Below, one piece after another: positions 19,342 to 29,132 of a stretch of 64,000 nt of DNA (the first letter of the stretch is position 1; each line of letters starts with the position of its first letter). The notes under the pieces are model-generated. The model saw only the letters and a program-made list of their open reading frames with translations. It had not been told where the DNA came from and did no database searches. This stretch comes from Nonlabens sp. Ci31 (GTDB lineage Bacteria > Bacteroidota > Bacteroidia > Flavobacteriales > Flavobacteriaceae): the NCBI RefSeq assembly GCF_012974865.1, contig NZ_CP043633.1, positions 1,869,001 to 1,933,000 of the forward strand, in the 5' to 3' direction. The position numbers and the translations under genes are program-made.

Positions 19342-19463
19342 GAACACTAATAAGCTTCCAGAACCCATTCTTGCGAAGGAGATTTTTAGCACTAAAAATA
19401 TTATAGTTAAAAAGGTATAAAATTAAATTTTGGAAAATTAAATGCTTTAATATTGCACTCGAA

Positions 19464-19865
19464 ATGCAAATAAAAGTCAGAAATTTTTCTATAATAACGA
19501 TGTTGTTCGTTTTTGGATTCCAATTATTGGGTGTCCATAGCTTTGCATCTAACGCCGCTTTTGACTTCAACCATGCTGAAGTAATTGATGATTCGATTAC
19601 AACACAAAATAAAGAATTTACTACTGACCCTTTATCAGATCCTATTTATTTCTTTGCAGAATATCTGGAAGAAGTAGGAGAAGAAGATCTTGAAGAAGAA
19701 AGTAATCCAAAAGAGTTTTTAAGTAATTTTTCTCATTTAAAAAGTAATTCCCCTTATAGAATTGCTCTTCAAACTATAGAGGCTGATTGTAAATTTTACT
19801 CTCGTAAAAACCAGCCTCCGTTTTCACTTCCTTTATACATAAAGTATCTGGTTTTTAGACTGTGA
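19464..19865 (+). CDS. Small secreted protein of unknown function
   Basis: 133 residues with an N-terminal signal peptide (IITMLFVFGFQLLGVHSFAS). The middle is acidic (EYLEEVGEEDLEEESNPKEF) and the C-terminus basic and aromatic (FYSRKNQPPFSLPLYIKYLVFRL). No family is recognised. It precedes the RND efflux operon by ~130 bases on the same strand, so it may be co-transcribed with it. Its role is unknown. Confidence 0.7.
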   Translation: MQIKVRNFSIITMLFVFGFQLLGVHSFASNAAFDFNHAEVIDDSITTQNKEFTTDPLSDPIYFFAEYLEEVGEEDLEEESNPKEFLSNFSHLKSNSPYRIALQTIEADCKFYSRKNQPPFSLPLYIKYLVFRL

Positions 19866-19995
19866 TATTGATGAACTGAGATAGGCAAGCCTTCTCAGTA
19901 AACTTTTATTATATCAGCCACTTGTTTTCTATAACATAATTAGAACATGGTTGTAATTCACTCATCACTTATCATCATCAAAATATTAAATTAAC

Positions 19996-21072
19996 ATGAA
20001 GCAAGTTATTTTGCTAATCGTTGCATGCGTCTTATTATCAAGCTGTAACGAGCATAAAGAAAACCATCACAAAGAAGTAAAACATTTAGTAACGAGTCCC
20101 ATACAACTAGATACCACTATTACTAAGGATTACGTAAGTCAGATTCATTCTATTAGACATATTGAATTAAGAGCTCTAGAAAGAGGCTACTTACAGCATA
20201 TAGCCGTAGGTGAAGGACAATTAGTTAGAAAAGGGCAGTTAATGTTTCAAGTAATGCCTAATGTTTACAAGGCAGAGCTCTCAAAAGCAGAGGCCGAAGC
20301 AGAGGCGGTTGGTATTGAGTATAACAACACTAAACTTCTAGTTGAAAATAAAATCGTTTCCCCTAACGAGTTAGCTCTGGCAAAAGCAAAGAAAGACAAA
20401 GCACAAGCGGAAGTCTTAATGGCTCAAACTCATTTGGGTTTTACAACAATTAAAGCTCCTTTTGAAGGTATTATTGATCATTTTTTAGTGCGAGAAGGAA
20501 GTTTGCTAGATGAAGGCGAGTTGCTTACTACATTATCTGATAACAGTCAGATGTGGGTTTATTTTAATCTTCCAGAATCTGAGTATTTAGATTACATGAT
20601 GAATGGTCATAGGGATGATAAAACCCAAGTAGGTTTATTGCTGGCTAACAATCGTGAATTTAATCACAAAGGAATAGTAGAAACTATAGAAGGAGAATTT
20701 AATAACGAAACAGGAAACATAGCTTTTAGAGCTACTTTTCCTAATCCAGATAGAATTTTACGTCATGGTGAGACGGGTAGTATTTTAATGACCCTGCCGC
20801 TCAAAAATGCTATTATTATTCCGCAAAAAGCAACCTTTGAAGTTCTAGATAAGAAATTTGTTTTTGTGATTGATAAGGATAATATCATACGTCAGAGAGA
20901 AATTAAAGTAGGAGCAGAGTTGCCACATCTTTTTGTTGTTGAAAAAGGTCTTACGGTAAAAGACAAGGTGTTGCTTGAGGGGTTGAGATTAGTGAAAGTA
21001 GGAGAGAAGATTTCTTACGATTTTGTGCCTCCTGCAGAAGCCATTTCCAACTTAGGACTCTACGCAGAGTAA
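19996..21072 (+). CDS. RND efflux periplasmic adaptor lipoprotein
   Basis: 358 residues with a lipobox (VLLSSC, Cys 17), so anchored in the inner membrane. The layout is that of a membrane-fusion protein: a lipoyl/hairpin region with a coiled coil (AELSKAEAEAEAVGIEYNNTK...LALAKAKKDKAQAEVLMAQT), then a beta-barrel domain (WVYFNLPESEYL) and the C-terminal domain (LEGLRLVKVGEKI). It links the RND pump to the outer-membrane channel; the three genes are consecutive. Substrate cannot be read from sequence. Confidence 0.94.
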   Translation: MKQVILLIVACVLLSSCNEHKENHHKEVKHLVTSPIQLDTTITKDYVSQIHSIRHIELRALERGYLQHIAVGEGQLVRKGQLMFQVMPNVYKAELSKAEAEAEAVGIEYNNTKLLVENKIVSPNELALAKAKKDKAQAEVLMAQTHLGFTTIKAPFEGIIDHFLVREGSLLDEGELLTTLSDNSQMWVYFNLPESEYLDYMMNGHRDDKTQVGLLLANNREFNHKGIVETIEGEFNNETGNIAFRATFPNPDRILRHGETGSILMTLPLKNAIIIPQKATFEVLDKKFVFVIDKDNIIRQREIKVGAELPHLFVVEKGLTVKDKVLLEGLRLVKVGEKISYDFVPPAEAISNLGLYAE

Positions 21073-21095
21073 TACCAACTTAAAAATACCAACAG

Positions 21096-24000
21096 ATGTT
21101 TAGCAGATTTTTAAAACGGCCAGTACTGGCCATCGTTATTGCTATTGTGATTGTTTTTATGGGCTTATTGTCTATCAATAAATTACCAGTTTCACAATTT
21201 CCAGAAATAGCACCTACTACAGTAAATATATTTATAGCTTATCCAGGTTCAAGTGCAGAGGTGCTGGTCAACTCTACACTTATTCCTTTAGAAACAGCCA
21301 TTAACGGTGTTCAAGACATGAGGTATATCGCTTCTGATGCTACCAGTGCAGGAGAAGCGACTATACGTATTATTTTTGAGCCAGGAACTGATCCTAATGA
21401 AGCGGTTGTAAGGGTAAAAACTCGTGTGGATCAAGTCATGCCCTTATTGCCAGAATTAGTGCAGCGGGAAGGAGTTATCATCACTCCAGTGCAACCGAGT
21501 ATGTTGATGTATGTCAACTTGTTCAGTGATGCAGATAAAAATGATGAAAAATTCCTTTATAATTATTCTTACACTAAAATCATACCTGAGATTCAACGTA
21601 TTGAAGGAATTGCTAGTGCTCAAATATTGGGAAGCCGTAAGTACGCAATGCGGGTATGGTTAAAACCAGATCGAATGAGAGCCTACAACATCTCTGCCGA
21701 AGAAGTTCTACAAGCTATGGACGAGCAAAGTGTCATCGCGAGACCAGGAAGAATAGGGCAAAGCTCTGGGATCGAAGCACAATCTCTGGAATATGTATTG
21801 ACCTATGAAGGCCGTTATAATAAAGAAGAGCAGTATAAAGAGATCATTATAAAAGCAAATTCTGAAGGAGAAATTCTCAAACTCAAAGATATTGCTGAGG
21901 TAGAATTAGGTAGCGAGTTTTTTGATATTTATTCTAATCTAGATGGAAAACCATCTGCTTCTATTGTATTGAAGCAAACTCTAGGAAGTAATGCCAGTGA
22001 GGTTATTCAAAAAGTAAAAGATAAATTAAAAGAATTTGAGACCGAATTACCGCCAGGTGTGGCATACAAAATTAGTTATGATGTATCTAATTTTCTAGAT
22101 GCTTCTATCGAGCAAGTAATTCATACGTTGAGAGATGCTTTTATACTGGTTGCGATAGTGGTATTCCTGTTTCTGGGAGATTGGAGATCCACGCTTATTC
22201 CTATTATAGCCGTGCCTATATCTTTAATAGGCGCATTTTTTGTGATGCAATTATTCGGTCTTTCGATAAATTTAATCACCTTATTTGCTCTGGTGCTGGC
22301 CATAGGGATAGTAGTAGATGATGCCATTGTTGTGGTAGAAGCCGTCCATGAAAAAATGGAAGAAGAACACTTAAGCCCTTATAAAGCGGTAAAAAAGGTA
22401 ATCAAGGAAATAGGAGGTGCCATTATCGCCATCACCTTAGTAATGGTTGCCGTTTTTATTCCTATTTCTTTTATGTCAGGTCCAGTAGGAGTGTTTTACA
22501 GACAGTTTTCTATAACTATGATTGGAGCTATTTCTATTTCTGCTATTGTTGCTTTGACGCTTACTCCAGTATTGTGTGCTATGATTCTAAAAGACAATCA
22601 TGGGAAACCTAGAAAAAAATCTTTAGTAGATAAATTTATAGACGGTTTCAACTCCAGATTTGAAAAACTTACCGGTAGATATATCAAATTGTTGAGGCTT
22701 ATTGTGAATAGAAGAGTGATTACTTTTTCTATTTTGATAGTCTTTTGTGTTGGGATATTTTTCACCAATGAAGTATTGCCTTCTGGCTTTATTCCTAATG
22801 AAGATCAAGGAACCATTTATGCGATCATTCAAACGCCGCCTGGAGCTACGCTGGAAAGAACTAATGATGTGGCTCAAAAATTACAAAAGCTATGTTTGGA
22901 AGTAGATGGAATAGAATCTGTTTCTTCTCTAGCCGGGTATGAAATTATGACCGAAGGTCGTGGTTCTAATGCAGGAACATGTTTGATCAACTTAAAGTCT
23001 TGGTCAGAAAGAGAACACTCTGTTCATGAGATCATGGAAGAGCTGGAAGAGAAAAGTGAAGGATTAGGAGCTGTGATTGAATATTTTGAACCACCAGCAG
23101 TTCCAGGTTTTGGCTCTTCAGGAGGTTTTGCAATGCGTTTACTGGACAAGAATAACAGTACCGATTATCAAGAATTTGATAAGGTAAATAAGAATTTCAT
23201 GACCGCTTTAAGCAAACGAGAAGAGCTAACAGGTGTGTTCACCTTTTTTGCGGCAAACTATCCTCAAATAGACTTGAAGATCAACAATGAGGCGGCAATG
23301 CAAAAAGGGGTTTCTATAGGAAAGGCTATGGAAAATCTAAATATATTAATAGGAAGTACCTACGAACAGGGTTTTATACGATTCGGAAGATTTTTTAAAG
23401 TGTATACGCAAGCAGGGCCAGAATACCGTAGGCTTCCATCAGATTTAGAGAAACTCTATGTAAAGAATGATACTGGAGAAATGGTACCTTATTCGTCTTT
23501 TATGACTTTAGAAAAAAAATTAGGACCTAATGAGATTACCAGATATAATTTATATAATTCTGCCTCGATAAATGGATTGCCAGCCGAAGGTTTTACCAGT
23601 GGAGATGCGATAAAAGCCATTCAAGAAGTTGCAGAAGAAACCTTACCTCGTGGTTATGATATCGCATGGGAAGGATTGTCCTATGATGAGGCCGGTAGAG
23701 GTAGTGAGTCCATTTATATCTTTGGAATCGTATTGTTATTTGTATATCTAGTTCTAGCAGCACAGTATGAAAGTTTCTTGCTGCCACTAGCCGTTATTTT
23801 ATCATTACCAGTTGGGATATTTGGTTCCTTCCTATTACTTAAGTTTATGGGGCTAGCAAACGATATCTACGCACAGATAGGTTTGATCATGCTGGTCGGT
23901 TTATTGGGTAAAAACGCGGTGCTTATTGTCGAGTTTGCTGTCCAAAAACGAGATCAAGGCGCAACCATTTTTGAAGCAGCTATTCAAGGTGCCAAAATGC

Positions 24001-24344
24001 GTTTTAGACCTATTTTGATGACGTCTTTTGCATTTATTGCCGGATTGATACCGCTTGTCTTAGCCTCTGGCGCAGGAGCAATAGCAAATAGGACTATAGG
24101 TGCATCTGCAATGGGAGGTATGTTATTAGGTACCTTATTAGGTGTTATAGTCATTCCTGGGCTCTATTACATTTTTGCTACCATGGCAGATGGTCGCGGC
24201 CTTATCAAGAACGAAACTAGAGTTACCGTTTCTGAAGAATATTATAAATATTCTGAAGAAGGAGATACGACTAGAAAGGAACTTAGTAGGCTTAGAAAGC
24301 TTATCAATAAACTCGGTTTAAAAAGTACAACAGACAAAGAATAA
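21096..24344 (+). CDS. RND multidrug efflux transporter, HAE1/AcrB type
   Basis: 1082 residues starting MFSRFLKRPVLAIVIAIVIV. It has the two-fold RND layout: 12 transmembrane helices and two large periplasmic loops. The proton-relay residues are visible: Asp-Asp in TM4 (AIGIVVDDAIVVVE) and Lys in TM10 (LLGKNAVLIVEFA). The start is 23 bases after the adaptor stop. Together with the neighbouring genes it forms a tripartite pump driven by the proton gradient. The family is secure; the exported compounds are not predictable. Confidence 0.96.
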   Translation: MFSRFLKRPVLAIVIAIVIVFMGLLSINKLPVSQFPEIAPTTVNIFIAYPGSSAEVLVNSTLIPLETAINGVQDMRYIASDATSAGEATIRIIFEPGTDPNEAVVRVKTRVDQVMPLLPELVQREGVIITPVQPSMLMYVNLFSDADKNDEKFLYNYSYTKIIPEIQRIEGIASAQILGSRKYAMRVWLKPDRMRAYNISAEEVLQAMDEQSVIARPGRIGQSSGIEAQSLEYVLTYEGRYNKEEQYKEIIIKANSEGEILKLKDIAEVELGSEFFDIYSNLDGKPSASIVLKQTLGSNASEVIQKVKDKLKEFETELPPGVAYKISYDVSNFLDASIEQVIHTLRDAFILVAIVVFLFLGDWRSTLIPIIAVPISLIGAFFVMQLFGLSINLITLFALVLAIGIVVDDAIVVVEAVHEKMEEEHLSPYKAVKKVIKEIGGAIIAITLVMVAVFIPISFMSGPVGVFYRQFSITMIGAISISAIVALTLTPVLCAMILKDNHGKPRKKSLVDKFIDGFNSRFEKLTGRYIKLLRLIVNRRVITFSILIVFCVGIFFTNEVLPSGFIPNEDQGTIYAIIQTPPGATLERTNDVAQKLQKLCLEVDGIESVSSLAGYEIMTEGRGSNAGTCLINLKSWSEREHSVHEIMEELEEKSEGLGAVIEYFEPPAVPGFGSSGGFAMRLLDKNNSTDYQEFDKVNKNFMTALSKREELTGVFTFFAANYPQIDLKINNEAAMQKGVSIGKAMENLNILIGSTYEQGFIRFGRFFKVYTQAGPEYRRLPSDLEKLYVKNDTGEMVPYSSFMTLEKKLGPNEITRYNLYNSASINGLPAEGFTSGDAIKAIQEVAEETLPRGYDIAWEGLSYDEAGRGSESIYIFGIVLLFVYLVLAAQYESFLLPLAVILSLPVGIFGSFLLLKFMGLANDIYAQIGLIMLVGLLGKNAVLIVEFAVQKRDQGATIFEAAIQGAKMRFRPILMTSFAFIAGLIPLVLASGAGAIANRTIGASAMGGMLLGTLLGVIVIPGLYYIFATMADGRGLIKNETRVTVSEEYYKYSEEGDTTRKELSRLRKLINKLGLKSTTDKE

Positions 24345-24348
24345 TATT

Positions 24349-25779
24349 ATGTTTTCATATAAAAATAATTTAATAATAATCGGATTAGTGTTTTTACTTC
24401 TTCAATCTTGCGTTCCTACAAGGAACGTAAGAGAGGTAAAAACCCAACTTCCTGAGAGCTACCAACTAGAGCAAGGGGACACTATAACCAGCGCTCATAA
24501 AAAATGGAACGACTTCTTTACAGATCCACAACTACATACGCTCATTGAACAAGCCTTGGCAAATAACCAAGAGTTGAACATAATGCTACAGCAAATTGCG
24601 GTTTCACAAAATGAAATACAAGCTAGAAAGGGTGAGTATTTACCATTTGTAAATCTGCGTGCTGGTGCTGAGGTGGAAAAAGTAGGTGAGTTTACTAGAA
24701 ATGGTGCGGTGGAAGAAAACCTTAATATCAGAGAAGGAGATGCTTTTCCAGATCCACTTACCAACTATCAAGTGGGACTTTTTGCATCTTGGGAATTAGA
24801 TGTTTGGAAAAAATTGCGCAACTCTAAAAAAGCTGCCGTAATGGAATACCTAGCTACTGTAGAAGGTAAAAACTTTATGGTCACTAACTTGGTGGCAGAA
24901 ATTGCTGGTTCTTATTATGAATTGCTAGCCTTGGATTATGAACTTAAGATTATTAATCAAAACTTAGAAATTCAAGGTGCTTCACTGGAGATTGTAAAGA
25001 TTCAAAAACAAGCGGCAAGAGCAACAGAGTTAGCCGTAAAACGTTTTGAAGCCGAAGTTTATAAAAACAGGAGTGAGCGATATGATATCAAACAACAAAT
25101 TGTAGAGGTAGAAAATAAAATTAACTTTTTAATAGGGCAGCAACCTACAGTTGTAATGCGTAGCAATCAGGATTTTATTGAAATTGAAATTGATAGCGTG
25201 TCAAAGGGTATTCCTGCTCAACTGCTTCAATACCGACCTGATATACGCCAGGCAGAGCTAGAACTTGCTGCTGCAAAGTTAAATGTACAAGTTGCTCGGG
25301 CAAACTTCTATCCCTCCTTTGGTATACGTTCTGGGGTAGGTTTAGAAGCCTTTCAACCTAAATTTTTAACGAGTACACCAAGTTCTTTGTTGTACAGTCT
25401 TGCAGGTGACGTGGTCTCTCCGCTAATTAACAGAAATGCAATTAAAGCTGCTTATCATACAGCAAATGACAGACAGCTACAGGCCGTTTTTGAGTATGAA
25501 AAAACCATCTTAAACGCTTACATCGAAGTGGCAAATAAACTGTCGGCGATTGAGAATTTGAAAAAAAGTTATGATCTCAAAATCGAGCAAGTAAAATCAC
25601 TTAATGAATCTATAGATATTTCTAATAAGTTGTTTCAATCTGCAAGAGCAGATTATATGGAAGTATTATTGACACAAAGAGATGCTTTAAATGCAAAAAC
25701 AGAATTAGTAGAAACTAGAAAAAACCAACTGCTCACAAGGGTAGGAATTTACAAAGCCTTAGGTGGTGGATGGAATTGA
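24349..25779 (+). CDS. Outer-membrane efflux channel (NodT/OprM type)
   Basis: 476 residues with a lipoprotein signal (LVFLLLQSC, Cys 21). Two repeated outer-membrane-efflux domains are visible: WNDFFTDPQLHTLIEQALANNQELNIMLQQI in the first half and RPDIRQAELELAAAKLNVQVARANFYPS in the second, the hallmark of TolC-like trimers. It starts four bases after the RND gene stop and closes the operon before a strong terminator. It forms the exit duct of the pump. Confidence 0.95.
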   Translation: MFSYKNNLIIIGLVFLLLQSCVPTRNVREVKTQLPESYQLEQGDTITSAHKKWNDFFTDPQLHTLIEQALANNQELNIMLQQIAVSQNEIQARKGEYLPFVNLRAGAEVEKVGEFTRNGAVEENLNIREGDAFPDPLTNYQVGLFASWELDVWKKLRNSKKAAVMEYLATVEGKNFMVTNLVAEIAGSYYELLALDYELKIINQNLEIQGASLEIVKIQKQAARATELAVKRFEAEVYKNRSERYDIKQQIVEVENKINFLIGQQPTVVMRSNQDFIEIEIDSVSKGIPAQLLQYRPDIRQAELELAAAKLNVQVARANFYPSFGIRSGVGLEAFQPKFLTSTPSSLLYSLAGDVVSPLINRNAIKAAYHTANDRQLQAVFEYEKTILNAYIEVANKLSAIENLKKSYDLKIEQVKSLNESIDISNKLFQSARADYMEVLLTQRDALNAKTELVETRKNQLLTRVGIYKALGGGWN

Positions 25780-25889
25780 AGTTTTGAATACAACAGCAAG
25801 GTGGCGATCTTTAAAAATTATTTGATAAGGTGTCTAATTGTTGAAGGTTTCTAAAGTGAATTGGATATCACGTGCTTATATTTTTAGAG

Positions 25890-25917
25890 AAGAGAAGTCG
25901 AAAGGCTTCTCTTTTTT
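25890..25917 (+). terminator. Terminator after the RND operon
   Basis: Stem AAGAGAAG/CTTCTCTT with an 8-base loop (TCGAAAGG) followed by Ts. Similar in sequence to the terminator at 19259-19290. Confidence 0.85.
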
Positions 25918-25961
25918 ATTAAAAAATCTGTGTATAAAGCTGTTTGTTTGCCTTTTAAACC

Positions 25962-27293
25962 TTATTCGGTGTCATCAGTCAGCTGTTTTCTATTGGACCA
26001 TTTGAACCAGGCAATTCCTATAGTTGCAGAAAGTACAGAGGCTGTGATTATTCCCACTTTTGCTATTTGTAACAATCTTTCATCAGTTAATGAGAGCTCT
26101 GCGATAAAAATAGACATGGTAAAACCTATACCGGCCATCATGGATACTCCGCCTATGTCACTCCAGTTGGTTCCAGTAGGTAATTTGCCTAAGTTAGATT
26201 TTACTACTAAAGCAGAAGCTCCAAAAATACCTATCAATTTACCCAAACAAAGACCTACAATTATTCCAATGCTTATAGGATGTAAAAGCATCCCTAATAC
26301 ATCTCCTTTTAAAGTCACTCCAGCGTTTGATAATGCAAATAATGGAAGTATAAAATAATTAACGAGTGGCTTTATTTTTTGTTCCAAGCGTTGTAAGGGA
26401 GAAAGGACTTTTTTACTGTCATTTATTATTTCGGTAACAATACCTACTTGGTTTTCTCTAAGAAGTTGATGATCGGTAAAAGAAGTGTCGTGCAGTTGAG
26501 AAGCACTTTCCTTTATTTTTTTAACAAAAGTGGACTCGCTAATAACAGAACGAGCAGGAATACATAAGGCGGCTAGCACCCCAGCTAAGGTGGCGTGCAC
26601 CCCAGAAAGGAAAAGGGCTACCCACAACCCAAAAACTCCGAATATAAAGTAAAACCATACGTTTCTAATTCCTATAAGGTTTCCTAAAAGCATGATCGAA
26701 AAATAAATTCCTGCTGCTAGTAAATTACTCAAATCCAGACCACCACTAAGAAAAAAAGCGATAATTAAAATAGCCCCAATGTCGTCTGCGGTTGCTAGTG
26801 CCGTTAAAAATGTTTTTGAACTATCGGACACTCCCTTTCCTGCCAAAGCTAACAAGCCTATTGCAAAGGCAATATCTGTAGCCATTGGGATTCCCCATCC
26901 GTTAGCTCCTTCACCATTATAGTTGATGAGTATATAAAGTAGAGCGGGTACCACCATACCACCCAGAGCACTAACTAAAGGTAGCGCAGCTTTTTTCACA
27001 GTGGAAAGCTCGCCTACCATAAACTCTCGTTTTACTTCAAGACCTACCATAAAAAAGAAGTAGGCCATCAAAAAGTCATTGATCCAATAATGCAATGATT
27101 TAGTTAATTCAGAACCTTCAAATCCTATAGTGAGCTTCAACTCCCATAATTCATGATAGGAGTGAGACCAAGGGGAATTTGCCCAGACCATAGCAATTAC
27201 TACCATAACCAATAGGATGATTCCTAAGAAAGAGCCTGATGTGAAGAACCCTTGGGTCAACTGAGAAAGTCTCTTGGTGTAATTTTTAATCAT
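25962..27293 (-). CDS. nhaA: Na+/H+ antiporter NhaA
   Basis: 443 residues with about 12 transmembrane helices. Motifs of the family are present: LMAYFFFMVGLEVKREF, GWGIPMATDIAFAIGLLAL and the paired Asp of the ion-binding site in LATADDIGAILIIAFF. It exports Na+ (or Li+) in exchange for protons, supporting pH and salt balance. Between helices it has a long loop (~250-300) compared with E. coli NhaA. It faces the efflux operon tail to tail, and the LysR gene lies upstream on the same strand. Confidence 0.95.
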   Translation of the reverse strand: MIKNYTKRLSQLTQGFFTSGSFLGIILLVMVVIAMVWANSPWSHSYHELWELKLTIGFEGSELTKSLHYWINDFLMAYFFFMVGLEVKREFMVGELSTVKKAALPLVSALGGMVVPALLYILINYNGEGANGWGIPMATDIAFAIGLLALAGKGVSDSSKTFLTALATADDIGAILIIAFFLSGGLDLSNLLAAGIYFSIMLLGNLIGIRNVWFYFIFGVFGLWVALFLSGVHATLAGVLAALCIPARSVISESTFVKKIKESASQLHDTSFTDHQLLRENQVGIVTEIINDSKKVLSPLQRLEQKIKPLVNYFILPLFALSNAGVTLKGDVLGMLLHPISIGIIVGLCLGKLIGIFGASALVVKSNLGKLPTGTNWSDIGGVSMMAGIGFTMSIFIAELSLTDERLLQIAKVGIITASVLSATIGIAWFKWSNRKQLTDDTE

Positions 27294-27463
27294 TCTAATT
27301 CTTTTGATAAGCTCCTAATTTAGGAATTTAGTAGTTAAACTTTCATAAGGTATTCTTAGAATTGTGAGGAAGAGCCATTAAATGTTATAAGTGCTCTATA
27401 CCATAAGCGATAAAGGAAGTGGATCTCTTCAATTAGTGATGTGGTAGGTATTTGTGATTGTTT

Positions 27464-27479
27464 CGCTTTCGCGAAAGCG
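27464..27479. repeat. Dispersed palindrome CGCTTTCGCGAAAGCG (copy 6), intergenic
   Basis: Perfect 16-bp palindrome between nhaA and the LysR gene. Confidence 0.9.
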
Positions 27480-27521
27480 CAACACAACTCTAAAATAACC
27501 TAACAACTATTTTATTTAATC

Positions 27522-28439
27522 TTATACAACCCAGTCAAAGTATTTTGCAGTGATTTGATCTTTATTTTCCAGTATATATTCTTTAAAGGCAATCGCAGCA
27601 GGCGATAGCTTTTTCTTCTTCAACCAGATAAGATTCCACTGAGTCTGTATGGGAAGCCCTTTATAGGGAATAACACTGATTTCTCCTTTCTCAACTGCAT
27701 TTCTAATCCCTATCATAGGCATAATGGAATAGCCTATTCCGGCAATTACCGCTTGTTTAAGGGCTTCATTAGAAGTTAATTCTATCTTTTTATTTGCCAG
27801 CAGATTTTTTCCCTGAATAAAATTTTCCATAGCATTTCTAGTGGCAGAGCCTTGTTCTCTGTACAACAAAGGTTCTTCTGAAAAGATCGACTCCTTTTTA
27901 CCTTTTCTGTTCTTTTCCCTTTCAGAACTGCCTACCAAATACAATTCGTTTTTCATAAGAGGTAAGGTGTCGAGATCAAGATGATCGGGCAACACAGATA
28001 CTAAAGCAAAATCTACTTTATTCTCTTCGAGATCGTGAATTACAGTTTTTTTATTAGTCACATCCATGGAGAATTCCACACCAGTATGTTCATTTAGAAA
28101 TCCAGAAAGGAAGAAGGGCATCACGTATTTACCAGTGGAGACAATAGAGAGTTTTAGTTTACCCGCTAGTTTCCCTTGATATTGACTGGTTTTATAATCT
28201 ATTACCTGCACTTCTTCCAGAATACGTTGGGCAACATCAGCAATCTCATTACCGAAATCGGTCACATAGAGTTGGCGCCCGATCACTTCAGTTAAAGGAA
28301 TCGGAAACTGATCTTGAAACTTCTTGAGTTGTATGGAGACTGCTGGCTGAGTTAGAAACAAAGCCTCTGAAGCTTTAGTAATGCTGCGCTTCTCTACTAT
28401 TTGAAGAAATATCTGTAGCTGATGTAAGGTATAATGCAT
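27522..28439 (-). CDS. LysR-family transcriptional regulator
   Basis: 305 residues. The N-terminal winged helix-turn-helix (LHQLQIFLQIVEKRSITKASEALFLTQPAVSIQLKKFQ) is typical LysR; the rest is the effector-binding domain (LKLSIVSTGKYVMPFFLSGF...). It is similar in type to CbbR/CysB-like regulators. It is transcribed away from a unit ending in an SbtA-like bicarbonate transporter, the usual arrangement for a LysR protein controlling its divergent neighbour. I infer control of that unit by carbon status; the ligand is unknown. Confidence 0.92.
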   Translation of the reverse strand: MHYTLHQLQIFLQIVEKRSITKASEALFLTQPAVSIQLKKFQDQFPIPLTEVIGRQLYVTDFGNEIADVAQRILEEVQVIDYKTSQYQGKLAGKLKLSIVSTGKYVMPFFLSGFLNEHTGVEFSMDVTNKKTVIHDLEENKVDFALVSVLPDHLDLDTLPLMKNELYLVGSSEREKNRKGKKESIFSEEPLLYREQGSATRNAMENFIQGKNLLANKKIELTSNEALKQAVIAGIGYSIMPMIGIRNAVEKGEISVIPYKGLPIQTQWNLIWLKKKKLSPAAIAFKEYILENKDQITAKYFDWVV

Positions 28440-28463
28440 AATTAATTCTTATGTACTTCATTA

Positions 28464-28471
28464 CAAATATA
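28464..28471 (-). promoter_or_regulatory. Promoter -7 element TATATTTG of the LysR gene
   Basis: Matches the Bacteroidota TAnnTTTG element on the minus strand, 24 bases before the LysR ATG. It lies in the divergent intergenic region. Confidence 0.55.
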
Positions 28472-28532
28472 AATAAAAATTAATGAGTGTATGTTCGCAT
28501 ATTTGTATTGTCAATTAAAAATAAGTCAACTA

Positions 28533-28808
28533 ATGTTACAGCAAATCAATACAAGAAGGTCTTCAGAGGGCTCGTTGAGATCAGAAAGTTCATTTAATGT
28601 GTTTACTAATATCGATTTGGACCGCATCTCTCAATTCTTGAGGTACATAGGTATTGCAGTTTTAAGTATTGCTTATTTTATTGTGACAGCAGTCTGTTTA
28701 CTGGAAGATCATCCCATGTCATCTTTTTTAATGATGCCTATGGTAATTGTCCTTTTGGTACTTGCCATCTCAGTTTTATCTAAAATAAAAAATAACAACA
28801 AAAATTAA
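28533..28808 (+). CDS. Small membrane protein of the SbtA unit
   Basis: 91 residues from the ATG at 28533 (MLQQINTRRS); an in-frame start at 28491 is possible but would lie in the promoter region. Two hydrophobic helices (YIGIAVLSIAYFIVTAVCLL and MMPMVIVLLVLAISVL) are joined by a short loop. The function is unknown. It is the first gene of a run with three and 24 base spacings that ends with the SbtA-type transporter, so a helper role in that system is possible. Confidence 0.7.
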   Translation: MLQQINTRRSSEGSLRSESSFNVFTNIDLDRISQFLRYIGIAVLSIAYFIVTAVCLLEDHPMSSFLMMPMVIVLLVLAISVLSKIKNNNKN

Positions 28809-28811
28809 CTT

Positions 28812-29108
28812 ATGATGAATACAAGTAAAGAAGTTATGAATAAAGTACAACTTGTAGATGGCATATTTACTGCCTCAGAAGCCTCAGATATCGTAAGCAG
28901 TCTGATAGGAGAAAAAATTAATCTCCATAAATTACACAGACTTTCTATGTCTGAAGGTAACATCAACAGCGATACGGGCTATGATGACACTCGTGTAGTG
29001 GAACTAACTACCGAGAGAAAGGAATTTAAGGAACTATGCCGTGAAGCCCGACTAATGGGTAAGAAGATTAAAATCAACGGTATTCTAGAAATAGAGATCA
29101 TCGACTAA
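28812..29108 (+). CDS. Small soluble protein linked to SbtA
   Basis: 98 residues without membrane segments. The sequence reads as an alpha/beta protein (VQLVDGIFTASEASDIVSSL, RVVELTTERKEFKELCREARLMGKKIKINGILEIEI). It does not match PII/SbtB motifs that I can see, though it occupies the place where a regulatory partner of SbtA is found in other bacteria. It starts three bases after the preceding stop, so it is co-expressed with the membrane protein and transporter. Function unknown. Confidence 0.75.
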   Translation: MMNTSKEVMNKVQLVDGIFTASEASDIVSSLIGEKINLHKLHRLSMSEGNINSDTGYDDTRVVELTTERKEFKELCREARLMGKKIKINGILEIEIID

Positions 29109-29132
29109 TTAGTAGTATCCTAAAAACCTTCC

